Position numbers and translations under genes: made by a program
Origin: Deltaproteobacteria bacterium UBA6106
Lineage (GTDB): Bacteria > Desulfobacterota > Syntrophorhabdia > Syntrophorhabdales > Syntrophorhabdaceae
Reading direction: 5' to 3'
NCBI GenBank assembly: GCA_002428485.1
Contig: DIWM01000048.1
Coordinates: 20,088-68,912, forward strand
DNA length: 48,825 nt
In this document: in pieces, positions 16,925 to 25,390 of the stretch
Position numbering within the stretch: position 1 is the first letter of the stretch
How the letters are laid out: each line of letters starts with the position of its first letter
The notes under the pieces: model-generated
Seen by the model: only the letters and a program-made list of their open reading frames with translations
The model's database searches: none
Told to the model about the DNA's origin: nothing

Positions 16925-18247
16925 TCACAAAAGCTCGGCAGCCATTGAAGCAAGAGGGCTTCGTATCGTCCTGTTCAGGGTAATGTGCCCATACAGAGGT
17001 TGCCCCTTGAACCTGTTTACAAGATAGCTGAGTCCGTTGGAGCCTCCATCGAGATAGGGCGAATCGATCTGGTATATGTCGCCGGTCAGCACTATTTTGC
17101 TGCCTTCGCCAACCCTGCTCAGGATCGTCTTTATCTCGTGGGGCGTCAGATTCTGTGCCTCGTCAACCATGATCCACGACCGCGCGATGCTTCTCCCCCT
17201 TATGTGCGCGATAGATTCGATCTCAAGAAGATGGGCAGCCCTCATATAATCGAGGGTCATCTTCTGGCTGTTCATGGAAAGGGGAGCAAAATTGTCAAAC
17301 ACCGACTGAACCCACGGCAGCATTTTTTCTTCCTTGTCTCCCGGCAGAAAACCGATGTCCTGTCTTCCTACCGGTACGACCGGTTTTGTGATAAAGATAC
17401 GCTGATACATCCCCTCCTCAAGGGTTTTGTGCAGTCCTACCGCCAGCGCAAGGATCGTCTTGCCTGTGCCGGCCTGCCCTATCAGCGTCACAGCATGAAC
17501 TGAATTGTCTACGAGAAGCTGCATCGCGAATTGTTGCTCCTTGTTCCTTGCCTTTATTCCCCAGAATGAACTGTTCGAAAGGGAGATCTTTCTTATCTTT
17601 CCATGTTTCGATATTCCGAGAGATGATGAACCATCTGGAGCGGTCAGAAGAATACATTGATTTTCGAAAAAAGGTTGTCCGCCGTTTAGGCTTCCGGCGG
17701 CTATATCGCCCTTTGCGTGAAGTTCATCGATAACATTTTTGGATACGACCAGCGACGTATGCCCCGAATAGATCGTTGATATGTCTACCTTGTCATTTTC
17801 ATAATCCTCTGTCTGTATGCCGAGGATCTTTGCTTTTATCCTCGCGTTGATGTCTTTAGATACAAAAACGGTGTTGCCGTTATGTTTTTGCTTGTAAAGC
17901 CAGGCAAGCGAAATGATCTTGTTGTCTATCCTGTTGTCCGTACTCGAAGAAACAGCCTTGCGGTCAGCGGGCAGTTCGTTCAGCCATACAGGGGATCCTA
18001 TACTTATCTCGCCCGTTTCCCTGCCGCCGTTATTCCCGTCAATTCGCCCTGTATCGATAAATTCGCCGAGGTTTCTAATGACTTGACGCGCATTGTGCCC
18101 TATCTGATCAAAACGTTTTTTGAGCTTATCGAGTTCTTCGAGCGCCTCGAAGGGTATGACAACCTCATGGCCCTTAAAACTGTGCATACTTTCCGGGTCG
18201 TGTATAAGGACATTGGTGTCAAGAATGTATGTCTTTTTTCCCGCCAA
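16925..18247 (-). CDS. phoH: PIN-PhoH family ATPase (phosphate-starvation type)
   Basis: The 440-aa protein combines an N-terminal PIN nuclease-like domain (about 5-150; ILDTNVLIHDP with the first acidic residue, VVIPFEALEELDKLK, later VFVSKDINARIKA) with a C-terminal PhoH P-loop ATPase (about 225-440). Walker A is GQAGTGKT and Walker B is WIMVDEAQN. This is the PhoH2/YlaK layout, linked to RNA unwinding and cleavage. The only plausible start in frame is TTG at 18247; the SD-like AGGGG lies too close to it, so the exact start is uncertain. It heads the operon with the 818-aa gene, psd and arsC, and has its own minus-strand Pho box in the gap shared with pstS1. Confidence 0.85.
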   Translation of the reverse strand: MAGKKTYILDTNVLIHDPESMHSFKGHEVVIPFEALEELDKLKKRFDQIGHNARQVIRNLGEFIDTGRIDGNNGGRETGEISIGSPVWLNELPADRKAVSSSTDNRIDNKIISLAWLYKQKHNGNTVFVSKDINARIKAKILGIQTEDYENDKVDISTIYSGHTSLVVSKNVIDELHAKGDIAAGSLNGGQPFFENQCILLTAPDGSSSLGISKHGKIRKISLSNSSFWGIKARNKEQQFAMQLLVDNSVHAVTLIGQAGTGKTILALAVGLHKTLEEGMYQRIFITKPVVPVGRQDIGFLPGDKEEKMLPWVQSVFDNFAPLSMNSQKMTLDYMRAAHLLEIESIAHIRGRSIARSWIMVDEAQNLTPHEIKTILSRVGEGSKIVLTGDIYQIDSPYLDGGSNGLSYLVNRFKGQPLYGHITLNRTIRSPLASMAAELL

Positions 18248-18295
18248 CCCCTGTTGTATTATAACCGTCCTTTACAATTTATCTCTTTCATTTCC

Positions 18296-18352
18296 ATTAT
18301 GGTAATTACATAATGTTAACAATTGATAAAATTGATATTAATTTGCGGTTAA
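18296..18352 (-). promoter_or_regulatory. Putative Pho box of the phoH operon
   Basis: On the minus strand four hexamers step by 11 bp: TTAACC (18352-18347), TTAATA (18341-18336), TTTATC (18330-18325) and TTAACA (18319-18314). A -10-like CATAAT follows at 18301-18296. The phoH start lies 67 bp downstream. Another TATAAT (18264-18259) lies too close to the start to be sure of its use. Confidence 0.65.
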
Positions 18353-18394
18353 ATATTTTTGGATTCTTTATATATAAACGACACATTGAATAAA

Positions 18395-18448
18395 TTAACC
18401 AAATCTTAACATTTATTTTACATGAACATAACAATCGCCGTTTATTAT
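18395..18448 (+). promoter_or_regulatory. Putative Pho box and -10 of the pst operon
   Basis: Four hexamers at an exact 11-bp step: TTAACC (18395), TTAACA (18406), TTTACA (18417) and ATAACA (18428). TATTAT at 18443-18448 follows nine bases after the last repeat. The pstS1 ATG at 18491 has GGAGG five bases upstream. This is the clearest box in the window and resembles the PhoP-type TT(A/T)ACA consensus. Confidence 0.8.
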
Positions 18449-18490
18449 TAACTCATAGCAGCAAGAAACAAAAAAACCAAGGAGGTATAT

Positions 18491-19546
18491 ATGTCTAAGG
18501 TAGTAAAATCATTATGCATCATTTCAATCATTGCTTTTGCCATGTTCTCAAGCCCTGATCTTCGGGCGGCTGATCAGGAACTTCTCGGGGCGGGCGCGAC
18601 ATTCCCCCAGCCTCTTTACTCAAAAATGTTCGACGCTTATAATCAGCAGTACAAAGTAAAGATCAACTACCAGGGGATCGGCTCGGGCGGCGGCATCAAC
18701 CAGCTTATCAAGAAAACCGTCGATTTCGGAGGAACAGATGCGTTCATGACGGAGAAAGAACTGAAAGAAGCCGGGGCAACGGTACTGCATATTCCCACCT
18801 GTCTCGGTGCGGTTGTCGTTACTTACAATCTTCCGGAAAATCCAAAGCTTATCTTTACCCCTGAATTGATTGCCGGGATTTTCATGGGCAAGATTAAAAA
18901 ATGGAACGACCCGCAGATCACCTCTGTCAATCCCAACGTTAAATTGCCGGATCTTACCATCAGCGTTGTCCACCGCGCCGACGGCAGCGGCACAACCTAT
19001 ATCTTCAGCGAATACTTGACAAGGGCAACCAAGGAGTGGAAAGAGAATATGGGTACGGGAAAGTCCCTGAAATGGCCTGCAGGAATGATCGGGCAAAAAG
19101 GCAACCCCGGCGTTGCAGGATACGTGAAGCAGACGCCAGGCGCAGTTGGATATGTTGAGCTCCTCTATGCACTTCAGAACAAGATGGCATTCGGCAACGT
19201 CAGGAACAAGTCCGGCAAGGTCATTGAACCTACGATCAAAGCGGTCAGCGCCGCCGCAAATGTGAAGATACCCGATGATACTAACGTATCCCTTACCAAT
19301 ACCGACGCGGCAGACGGCTATCCCATAAGCGGCTTTACCTGGCTCATCTTCTACAAGGAGCAAAATTATGGCGGAAGGAGCCTTGAAAGGGCCGAGACCC
19401 TCGCCAAGATGCTTCTCTGGATGGTCAGCGACGGTCAGAAATACGTGGAACCCCTCCAGTATGCGCCTCTTTCAAAGGAAGCTACAGCCAAATCATTGAA
19501 GCTCGTCCGCTCTATGACTTACAGCGGTAAGCCGATCCTGAAATAA
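18491..19546 (+). CDS. pstS: Phosphate ABC transporter periplasmic binding protein
   Basis: PstS1, 351 aa, binds phosphate in the periplasm for the first PstCAB. A Sec signal peptide covers about residues 1-26 (basic N-terminus, then SLCIISIIAFAMFSS, cleavage near RAA-DQ). The mature protein begins with LLGAGATFPQPLYSKMF. Phosphate ligands are seen in SGGGINQ, DFGGTDAFM and HRADGSGTTYIF, corresponding to E. coli Thr10, Ser38, Asp56, Arg135, Ser139, Gly140 and Thr141. Length and motifs match the E. coli type. It is the first gene of a ten-gene operon and is followed by a strong hairpin before pstC1. Confidence 0.95.
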   Translation: MSKVVKSLCIISIIAFAMFSSPDLRAADQELLGAGATFPQPLYSKMFDAYNQQYKVKINYQGIGSGGGINQLIKKTVDFGGTDAFMTEKELKEAGATVLHIPTCLGAVVVTYNLPENPKLIFTPELIAGIFMGKIKKWNDPQITSVNPNVKLPDLTISVVHRADGSGTTYIFSEYLTRATKEWKENMGTGKSLKWPAGMIGQKGNPGVAGYVKQTPGAVGYVELLYALQNKMAFGNVRNKSGKVIEPTIKAVSAAANVKIPDDTNVSLTNTDAADGYPISGFTWLIFYKEQNYGGRSLERAETLAKMLLWMVSDGQKYVEPLQYAPLSKEATAKSLKLVRSMTYSGKPILK

Positions 19547-19562
19547 ATTTCATGCCCAGAGC

Positions 19563-19598
19563 CCATAAATCAGGGGTTTACTCACCCCTGATTTATGG
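19563..19598 (+). terminator. Strong intra-operon hairpin after pstS1
   Basis: A perfect 15-bp inverted repeat (19563-19577 and 19584-19598) encloses a 6-nt loop, core ATCAGGGGT/ACCCCTGAT. No T-run follows, so it is more likely a 3' stabilising or partial read-through structure than a full Rho-independent terminator. It would let pstS1 mRNA exceed that of the channel genes. Confidence 0.75.
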
Positions 19599-19629
19599 TG
19601 TACAATAGTCGTAAAATAATTTTTATGTT

Positions 19630-20550
19630 ATGGATATAAAAAGAAAAGATAAACAGCAAAGCGGGGTTGATCGCTCCGAAAAAAGATTTACGAGGACCCT
19701 GATGATCTCCGCGGTTTTCATAGCGGGACTCCTCTTTGCAATCGCGCTGACGCTTTTTATTCAGGCAATACCTGCAATAAAGACCTTCGGTTTTGGCTTT
19801 TTCGTCTCAAAAACCTGGAATACTGCAGCAGAACAGTTCGGCGCCCTTCCGTTCCTTGTTGGGACACTTTTAACATCATTCCTTGCTTTGATCATCTCCA
19901 TCCCCTTTTCCATCTCCATCTCGATCTTTCTCGGCGAGTATTTCAAGGAAGGGGCGGCTTCCACCTTTCTTCGGAGCGCCGTAGAGGTTCTTGCAGGCAT
20001 ACCATCCGTCATATACGGCCTGTGGGGCCTTTTCTTACTCATGCCCATGGTGCGCATTATCGAGACAAAGCTCGGCGTTCCTCCTCACGGTGTCGGCATC
20101 TTCACATCTGCCCTCATACTGGCGATCATGGTCATACCATTCTCGGCTTCAATTGGCAGGGAAGTTATTACCCTCGTGCCTTCCGATTTGAAAGAGGCGG
20201 CATACTCGCTCGGCGCCACACGCTTTGAGGTCCTGAAGAATATCATCATCCCCTATGCCCGTTCAGGCATTATCGCGGGGATATTGCTTGCGCTGGGAAG
20301 GGCTATAGGCGAGACAATGGCCGTTACCATGCTGATCGGCAACAGCAATTTTCTGCCCACGAGCATCTTCAGCCCTGCAAACACCATGGCAAGCGTCATA
20401 GCGAATGAGTTCGCAGAGGCTACAGGGCTCGTTTCCTCTTCGCTGATCTACATCGCCCTGGTGCTTTTCCTTGTCACAATGCTCGTGAACATTATCGGCA
20501 ATTATGTCATTCAGAAGATCAGCATCGAAGCATCGAAAGAGGTCACATGA
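19630..20550 (+). CDS. pstC: Phosphate ABC transporter permease PstC, copy 1
   Basis: A 306-aa inner-membrane permease with about six transmembrane segments: the first at residues 25-48, a long membrane pair near 75-100, others near 135, 160, 225 and 275-298. The EAA-loop contact to the ATPase is EAAYSLGATRFEVLKNIIIPYARSGI, followed by ILLALGRAIGETMAV, which is characteristic of PstC/PstA. It pairs with PstA1, which overlaps it by 4 bp, and PstB1. No clear SD precedes the ATG at 19630, so translation may be weak relative to pstS1. Confidence 0.93.
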   Translation: MDIKRKDKQQSGVDRSEKRFTRTLMISAVFIAGLLFAIALTLFIQAIPAIKTFGFGFFVSKTWNTAAEQFGALPFLVGTLLTSFLALIISIPFSISISIFLGEYFKEGAASTFLRSAVEVLAGIPSVIYGLWGLFLLMPMVRIIETKLGVPPHGVGIFTSALILAIMVIPFSASIGREVITLVPSDLKEAAYSLGATRFEVLKNIIIPYARSGIIAGILLALGRAIGETMAVTMLIGNSNFLPTSIFSPANTMASVIANEFAEATGLVSSSLIYIALVLFLVTMLVNIIGNYVIQKISIEASKEVT

Positions 20551-21395
20551 TGAAAGATCATGTGCGTGCAAGGCTCATAAAAAATTATATATTCAAAGGG
20601 CTTGTCATGCTCTTTGCATTTATTTCCTTGCTCCCGCTTTTGCTCATCCTCTACTACATCACAAAAAACGGCATCTCCGTTATCAACTGGGATTTTCTGA
20701 CCCAGCTCCCTCGCCCTATAGGAGAGGCAGGAGGCGGGGTCTTCAACGCCATCATGGGAACGATCATGCTTATCGTTCTTTCCTGTGTTTTTTCGATACC
20801 CTTTGGAATTGCAGCCGGCATATACCTTGCTGAAAATAGAGAAGGTAAGCTGAGCAACATCGTAAGGCTCTGCGTCGTCGTCCTTCAGGGGACGCCGTCT
20901 ATCGTAATCGGGATCATAGCATACGCCTGGATCGTCGCTCCTCTTCGAACATTTTCAGCCCTTTCCGGGGGCATCGCGTTGAGCATCATGATGCTGCCCG
21001 TGATCATTAAAACAACCGAGGAGACCCTCAAATTGATCCCTTATCATCTCAAGGAGGCATCGCTGGCTCTCGGCGTGCCCTACTACAAGACGATCCTGAA
21101 AGTTGTCCTGCCTTCAGGGCTAAACGGAATCCTTACAGGCATTCTCCTCAGCGTCGCAAGGATCACCGGTGAAACCGCCCCCCTGCTCTTCACTGCCTTC
21201 GGGAACCAGTTCATGAACTGGAACATATTCAAGCCTATCGATTCGCTCCCTTACCGGATCTTTTACTACGCTATGAGTCCCTACCCTGAATGGCACACAT
21301 TCGCATGGGGAGCGTCGTTTATTCTCGTTGTACTTACGCTGGCTTTCAACCTTATAGCAAGAGGAGTTTCAATCAAATGGAAAATTCAGTTCTGA
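20547..21395 (+). CDS. pstA: Phosphate ABC transporter permease PstA, copy 1
   Basis: A 282-aa permease with about six membrane segments and the PstA-type EAA loop EASLALGVPYYKTILKVVLPSGLNGI, followed by ILLSVARITGETAPLLF. The ITGETAP sequence marks PstA rather than PstC. It starts inside the pstC1 stop (ATGATG; either ATG could be used) and overlaps pstB1 by 19 bp. It forms the phosphate channel with PstC1. Confidence 0.93.
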   Translation: MMKDHVRARLIKNYIFKGLVMLFAFISLLPLLLILYYITKNGISVINWDFLTQLPRPIGEAGGGVFNAIMGTIMLIVLSCVFSIPFGIAAGIYLAENREGKLSNIVRLCVVVLQGTPSIVIGIIAYAWIVAPLRTFSALSGGIALSIMMLPVIIKTTEETLKLIPYHLKEASLALGVPYYKTILKVVLPSGLNGILTGILLSVARITGETAPLLFTAFGNQFMNWNIFKPIDSLPYRIFYYAMSPYPEWHTFAWGASFILVVLTLAFNLIARGVSIKWKIQF

Positions 21396-22135
21396 CGGTA
21401 GATACCTTTTCTGCCTTTTTCGGTGATCACCAGGTCTTGAAAGACGTTAATCTCTCAGTGCCGAAAAATGTCGTAGCCGCTCTTATGGGACCTTCGGGAT
21501 GCGGCAAGACAACGCTCATACGCTGCGTAAACCGGATGCACGAACTCCTCCCCGATACAAAAGTTGCAGGCAAAATGTTTCTCAATGAAAAGGATATCTA
21601 CACCATGGAACCGATCGTCCTCAGAAGAAAGGTCGGCATGGTCTTTCAAAAACCAAATCCCTTCCCCACGATGAGCATTTACGATAACGTCATCGCCGGG
21701 TATAAACTGAATGGTATACGGCACTCCAGGGAAGATTTCAATAATATCGTCGAACAATCTCTTCGGAGCGCAGCCCTTTGGGATGAGGTCAAGGATTTCC
21801 TCCACAGGAAGGGTACTTTCCTTTCTGGTGGACAGCAGCAGAGGCTTTGCATTGCCCGGGCGCTCGCAATGAACCCTGAGATACTGCTCCTTGATGAGCC
21901 AACGTCTGCCCTTGATCCCAAATCCACCTCTCAGATAGAAGAACTCTTCGTTGAACTAAAAAAGAACGTTACAATGCTCCTCGTAACGCACAACATCGGC
22001 CAGGCTGCCCGCGTTTCGGATTTTACTGCTTTCATCTATATCGGCGAATTGATTGAATACGGTCCCACAGAAAAGATGTTCACCGTCCCCAAGGACAAAA
22101 GGACTGAAGAGTACCTCACCGGCAAATTTGGCTAA
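21377..22135 (+). CDS. pstB: Phosphate ABC transporter ATPase PstB, copy 1
   Basis: A 252-aa ATPase with every canonical motif: Walker A GPSGCGKTT, Q-loop VFQKPNPFP, signature LSGGQQQR, Walker B ILLDEPTSALD and H-loop VTHN. This canonical copy contrasts with PstB2 and PstB3 in the same operon. The frame is open 29 codons upstream, but the ATG at 21377 has AAGAGGAG before it and starts at the expected family position, so it is used. It should work as a homodimer on PstC1/PstA1. Confidence 0.93.
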   Translation: MENSVLTVDTFSAFFGDHQVLKDVNLSVPKNVVAALMGPSGCGKTTLIRCVNRMHELLPDTKVAGKMFLNEKDIYTMEPIVLRRKVGMVFQKPNPFPTMSIYDNVIAGYKLNGIRHSREDFNNIVEQSLRSAALWDEVKDFLHRKGTFLSGGQQQRLCIARALAMNPEILLLDEPTSALDPKSTSQIEELFVELKKNVTMLLVTHNIGQAARVSDFTAFIYIGELIEYGPTEKMFTVPKDKRTEEYLTGKFG

Positions 22136-22202
22136 CCCAAAATCTCATTGTAATCAACAGCAAAAATTACTATACTCTGTTTACCTGATATAAGGAGGAT
22201 GT

Positions 22203-22883
22203 ATGCTTGAAGGACACATTTACAAGGCCTTTGATCTGGAATTAAAAGAATTAAAAGAAAAACTCCTTTATGAAGGCGGCCTCGTCGAAAAGGCAATTCA
22301 GAACGCGATAAGATCGCTCCTCGAAAGAGATTCAGAGCGCGCAAAGGGTGTCATTGATAATGACGATATTATCAACGGCATCGAGATCGAGGTGGACGAG
22401 CTTTGCTTAAAGCTCCTGGCGCTCCGCCAGCCGGCCGCGAGAGACCTCAGGTTCATCACGACAGCCATTAAGATCAATTACGATCTGGAGCGTATAGGCG
22501 ATATGGCGGTCAACATCTGCGAAAGGGTTCAGGAATTAAACCAGGAACCGCAGCTAAAACCCTATATTGACCTGCCGAAAATGGCCGAGATCGTGCAGAT
22601 CATGGTCAAGGAAAGTCTCGACGCCTTTGTAAGGGAGGATGTACAGCTCGCCCTGAAGGTGACAAGAGACGACGAACAGGTAGACCAGCTGCTCGACCAG
22701 ATATTCCGGGAACTGCTCACCTATATGATGCAGGACATGCGGACAATCTCCAGGGCGACAAGGCTTCTTTTTATATCAAAATACCTTGAAAGAATGGCTG
22801 ACCACGCAGTAAATATTGCCGAGCTGGTAATATTTATGGTAGAGGGGAAGATCATACGGCATCTGAAAGACCCCGAGGAATAA
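22203..22883 (+). CDS. phoU: Phosphate transport/signalling regulator PhoU
   Basis: A 226-aa all-helical cytoplasmic protein with two PhoU three-helix bundles. Metal-binding E/D-XXX-D patterns are seen in DNDDIINGIEIEVDELCLKLLA and again around DDEQVDQLLDQI. RQPAARDLRFI..IKINYDLERIGDMAVNI and YLERMADHAVNI are the family signatures. PhoU links the Pst transporter to PhoR and represses the regulon when phosphate is plentiful. AAGGAGG precedes the ATG. It sits between the two transporter modules, three bases before pstS2, so one PhoU may serve both. Confidence 0.95.
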   Translation: MLEGHIYKAFDLELKELKEKLLYEGGLVEKAIQNAIRSLLERDSERAKGVIDNDDIINGIEIEVDELCLKLLALRQPAARDLRFITTAIKINYDLERIGDMAVNICERVQELNQEPQLKPYIDLPKMAEIVQIMVKESLDAFVREDVQLALKVTRDDEQVDQLLDQIFRELLTYMMQDMRTISRATRLLFISKYLERMADHAVNIAELVIFMVEGKIIRHLKDPEE

Positions 22884-22886
22884 TAA

Positions 22887-23702
22887 ATGGTCAGAAAATT
22901 CGGCATTATTGCTGTTGCGCTTGCAACACTGATAATCTCCTGCAGCGGCAAACCTGTCGACAGGGCAAAAAAGAACAAGCATACCATTACCATTGCAGGA
23001 TCTACATCGGTAATGCCTTTTACTGAAAAGCTCGCAGAACATTTTATGATCGACAACCGCAAATTTGTTATTGACGTTCAGGGAGGCGGGTCCACTGCCG
23101 GAATCCAGGCATGCCTTAACAATACGGTCAACATCGGCATGTCATCGAGGGAATTAAAAGAAGAAGAAAAAACGCTTAATACCATAACACTCTGTTATGA
23201 CGGCATCACCATCGTGGTAAACCCAAAAAATCCCCTTAAGGCCCTGACGCTGCAACAGGCAAGCAGGATATTCAGCGGCGGGATCACGAACTGGAACCAG
23301 TTGGGCTGGATCAACAGAAAAATTGACGCGGTGACACGCGAGGAAGGTTCCGGCACAAGGAGCTCCTTTGAAGAGCTTGTGATGAAAGGAAGCGAAATAG
23401 ACGACGGCATCATGGTACAGGATTCAAACGGATCGGTAAAGGAAGTGGTCGCCACCGATCCCTATGCGATCGGATATATATCTCTCGGACTGGTTGACCA
23501 GAGGGTAAGGCCGTTGACCATCAACGGCGTTGTTCCCAGCATCAGAAGCATCAAGGTGGGAAGATACAAGATCGTAAGGCCGTTCATATATGTAACAAAC
23601 GGCGAGCTTGACGAAGATGGAAGAAAATTTGTCAACTTTGTACTTTCAAAGGATGGACAGAACATCCTGAAAAAAGAGGGCCTGGTCGGTTTTTATGATT
23701 AA
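22887..23702 (+). CDS. pstS2: Phosphate-binding lipoprotein, second PstS
   Basis: A 271-aa substrate-binding protein, shorter than PstS1 and of a different subfamily (PBP_like_2, Gram-positive type). The signal peptide ends in a lipobox, LIISC (Cys near residue 19), so it is a lipoprotein. The mature part opens with ITIAGSTSVMPFTEKLAEHF, then VQGGGSTAGIQ, NIGMSSRELK and REEGSGTRSSFEEL, the phosphate-contact loops. It starts three bases after phoU and overlaps pstC2 by 8 bp, so it belongs to the second transporter module. Confidence 0.92.
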   Translation: MVRKFGIIAVALATLIISCSGKPVDRAKKNKHTITIAGSTSVMPFTEKLAEHFMIDNRKFVIDVQGGGSTAGIQACLNNTVNIGMSSRELKEEEKTLNTITLCYDGITIVVNPKNPLKALTLQQASRIFSGGITNWNQLGWINRKIDAVTREEGSGTRSSFEELVMKGSEIDDGIMVQDSNGSVKEVVATDPYAIGYISLGLVDQRVRPLTINGVVPSIRSIKVGRYKIVRPFIYVTNGELDEDGRKFVNFVLSKDGQNILKKEGLVGFYD

Positions 23703-24552
23703 AAATCCTGTCAAAAAGGAACAATTCGTAAAGTGGGTGCTGGTAGCCTTCGCCCTTTCATCGCTTTTGTTTCTCTTTCTCATCTTTATCTTCATCCTCT
23801 TTGAGGGGTTGCCCCTCTTCCACAAGATCGGCTTGAAGAATATTATTATGGGCTCCAAGTGGGCCCCGACAAAAGGCTCCTTCGGCATATTCCCGATGAT
23901 CGTATCTTCCTTTCTCGTTACATTCGGCGCTCTCGTTATAGGCGCTCCCATGGGGCTTTCCTGCGCCATATACCTCTCGGAATATTCCGGCAAAAGGATG
24001 AAGATGTTTCTCAAGCCGGCCCTCGAGCTCCTTGCCGGCATCCCGTCTGTAGTATACGGGTTTCTGGGCGTCATTTACATCGTGCCCCTTATAAGGAACT
24101 ACATCGGAGGATCAGGCTTTTCCCTCCTTGCCACCTCCATCATCCTCGGGATCATGATCCTGCCCACCATCATCAGCATCTCCTTCGATTCCCTGATGAG
24201 CGTTCCGAAAACATACCGTGAGGGCTCCTTTGCAATGGGAGCGACAAAATGGCAAACGATCTACAAGGTCATTATCCCTGCGGCAAAATCGGGGATCCTC
24301 GCAAGTTTTATACTCGGCATGGGGAGGGCTATCGGGGAAACAATGGCCGTCATCATGATCGCCGGGAATGCTCTCAGGATACCCACGAGCATCCTCGATC
24401 CCCTGCGAACGCTGACGGGCAATATTGCCCTGGAACTCGCGTATGCAACAGGGGATCACAGGCTCGGGTTGTTTTCTACCGGCGTCGTTTTGCTGGTTAT
24501 TATTATGATACTCAACTATATAGCAAATTTCGGGATCAAGAGAAAGATGTGA
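23695..24552 (+). CDS. pstC2: Phosphate ABC transporter permease PstC, copy 2
   Basis: A 285-aa permease with about six membrane segments, the first at residues 14-40. The EAA loop is EGSFAMGATKWQTIYKVIIPAAKSGI, then FILGMGRAIGETMAVIMIAGN, the PstC signature. It overlaps pstS2 by 8 bp and precedes pstA2 by one base. It is divergent from PstC1 and was probably acquired as a separate module with its own binding protein and ATPases, not by recent tandem duplication. Confidence 0.92.
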   Translation: MIKNPVKKEQFVKWVLVAFALSSLLFLFLIFIFILFEGLPLFHKIGLKNIIMGSKWAPTKGSFGIFPMIVSSFLVTFGALVIGAPMGLSCAIYLSEYSGKRMKMFLKPALELLAGIPSVVYGFLGVIYIVPLIRNYIGGSGFSLLATSIILGIMILPTIISISFDSLMSVPKTYREGSFAMGATKWQTIYKVIIPAAKSGILASFILGMGRAIGETMAVIMIAGNALRIPTSILDPLRTLTGNIALELAYATGDHRLGLFSTGVVLLVIIMILNYIANFGIKRKM

Positions 24553-24553
24553 T

Positions 24554-25390
24554 ATGAGAATAAACCCAAGGTTCACCAACAAACTCGTACAGCTTGGTTT
24601 GAATTTCCAGGCCTTTTTCACCGTGGGCATCCTGGTCATTATTGTTGCCATTATATGTTTCAAGGGACTCCCCTACGTAAATTTCGAATTTATTTTTGCT
24701 TACCCCCAGGATATGGGGAGGCTCGGCGGCATCTTTCCTTCGATCGCAGGGACGATACTGCTTGCACTCCTTTCCATACTCTTTGCCACGCCCCTTGGCG
24801 TCGGAACTGCAATATTCCTCACTGAATACACAAAAGAATCCATTTTTACCAAGATCATACGCTTCGGCGTTGAATCGCTCGCGGGGATACCGTCCATCCT
24901 GTATGGTCTTTTCGGCTTCATATTCTTCGTCATTAAGCTCAAAATGGGATGGTCCTTGCTTGCAGGGGTACTGACCATAACGATCATGATACTGCCGACA
25001 ATAATAAGAACCAGCGAAGAGGCTATCAAGGCCGTACCGAGAAACCTGCGTATCGTGAGCTATTCGCTGAGCGCCACAAAATGGGAAACGGTGACAAAGG
25101 TTGTGCTGCCTTCAGCTATCCCGGGGATACTGACAGGCATTATGCTAAGCGTTGGGAGGGCCGTCGGTGAGACTGCGGCGGTAATATTTACCATGGGCAG
25201 CTCTCTGAGGCTCCCCACCTCTCTCATGGATTCCGGCAGGACCATGGCAGTCCATTTCTACATACTGGCCCGCGAAGGGATCTCCATGGAAAAGGCTTAT
25301 GGCACAGCATTGGTGCTTGTCGTGAGCATATTATTGATCAATGTTTTGGCGTACTACCTTATGAATAAGGCAATATCGAAATATTCCTGA
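24554..25390 (+). CDS. pstA2: Phosphate ABC transporter permease PstA, copy 2
   Basis: A 278-aa permease with about six membrane segments and the EAA loop NLRIVSYSLSATKWETVTKVVLPSAIPGI. The following MLSVGRAVGETAAVIFTMGS is PstA-like. It ends in a one-base overlap (TGATG) with pstB2. Its cytoplasmic coupling loop departs from the usual EAA consensus at the first positions (RIVSYSLSA instead of EASLALGA), which is of interest given the two unequal ATPases that follow. Confidence 0.9.
   Translation: MRINPRFTNKLVQLGLNFQAFFTVGILVIIVAIICFKGLPYVNFEFIFAYPQDMGRLGGIFPSIAGTILLALLSILFATPLGVGTAIFLTEYTKESIFTKIIRFGVESLAGIPSILYGLFGFIFFVIKLKMGWSLLAGVLTITIMILPTIIRTSEEAIKAVPRNLRIVSYSLSATKWETVTKVVLPSAIPGILTGIMLSVGRAVGETAAVIFTMGSSLRLPTSLMDSGRTMAVHFYILAREGISMEKAYGTALVLVVSILLINVLAYYLMNKAISKYS

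Noticed and set aside
18300..18450. AT-rich gap as a replication origin
   Set aside because: No DnaA-box cluster or dnaA/dnaN neighbours were found; the repeats fit Pho boxes before two phosphate genes.
18620..19363. Open frame of about 250 codons on the minus strand opposite pstS1
   Set aside because: Shadow frame of a PstS gene with every ligand motif; no SD or promoter.
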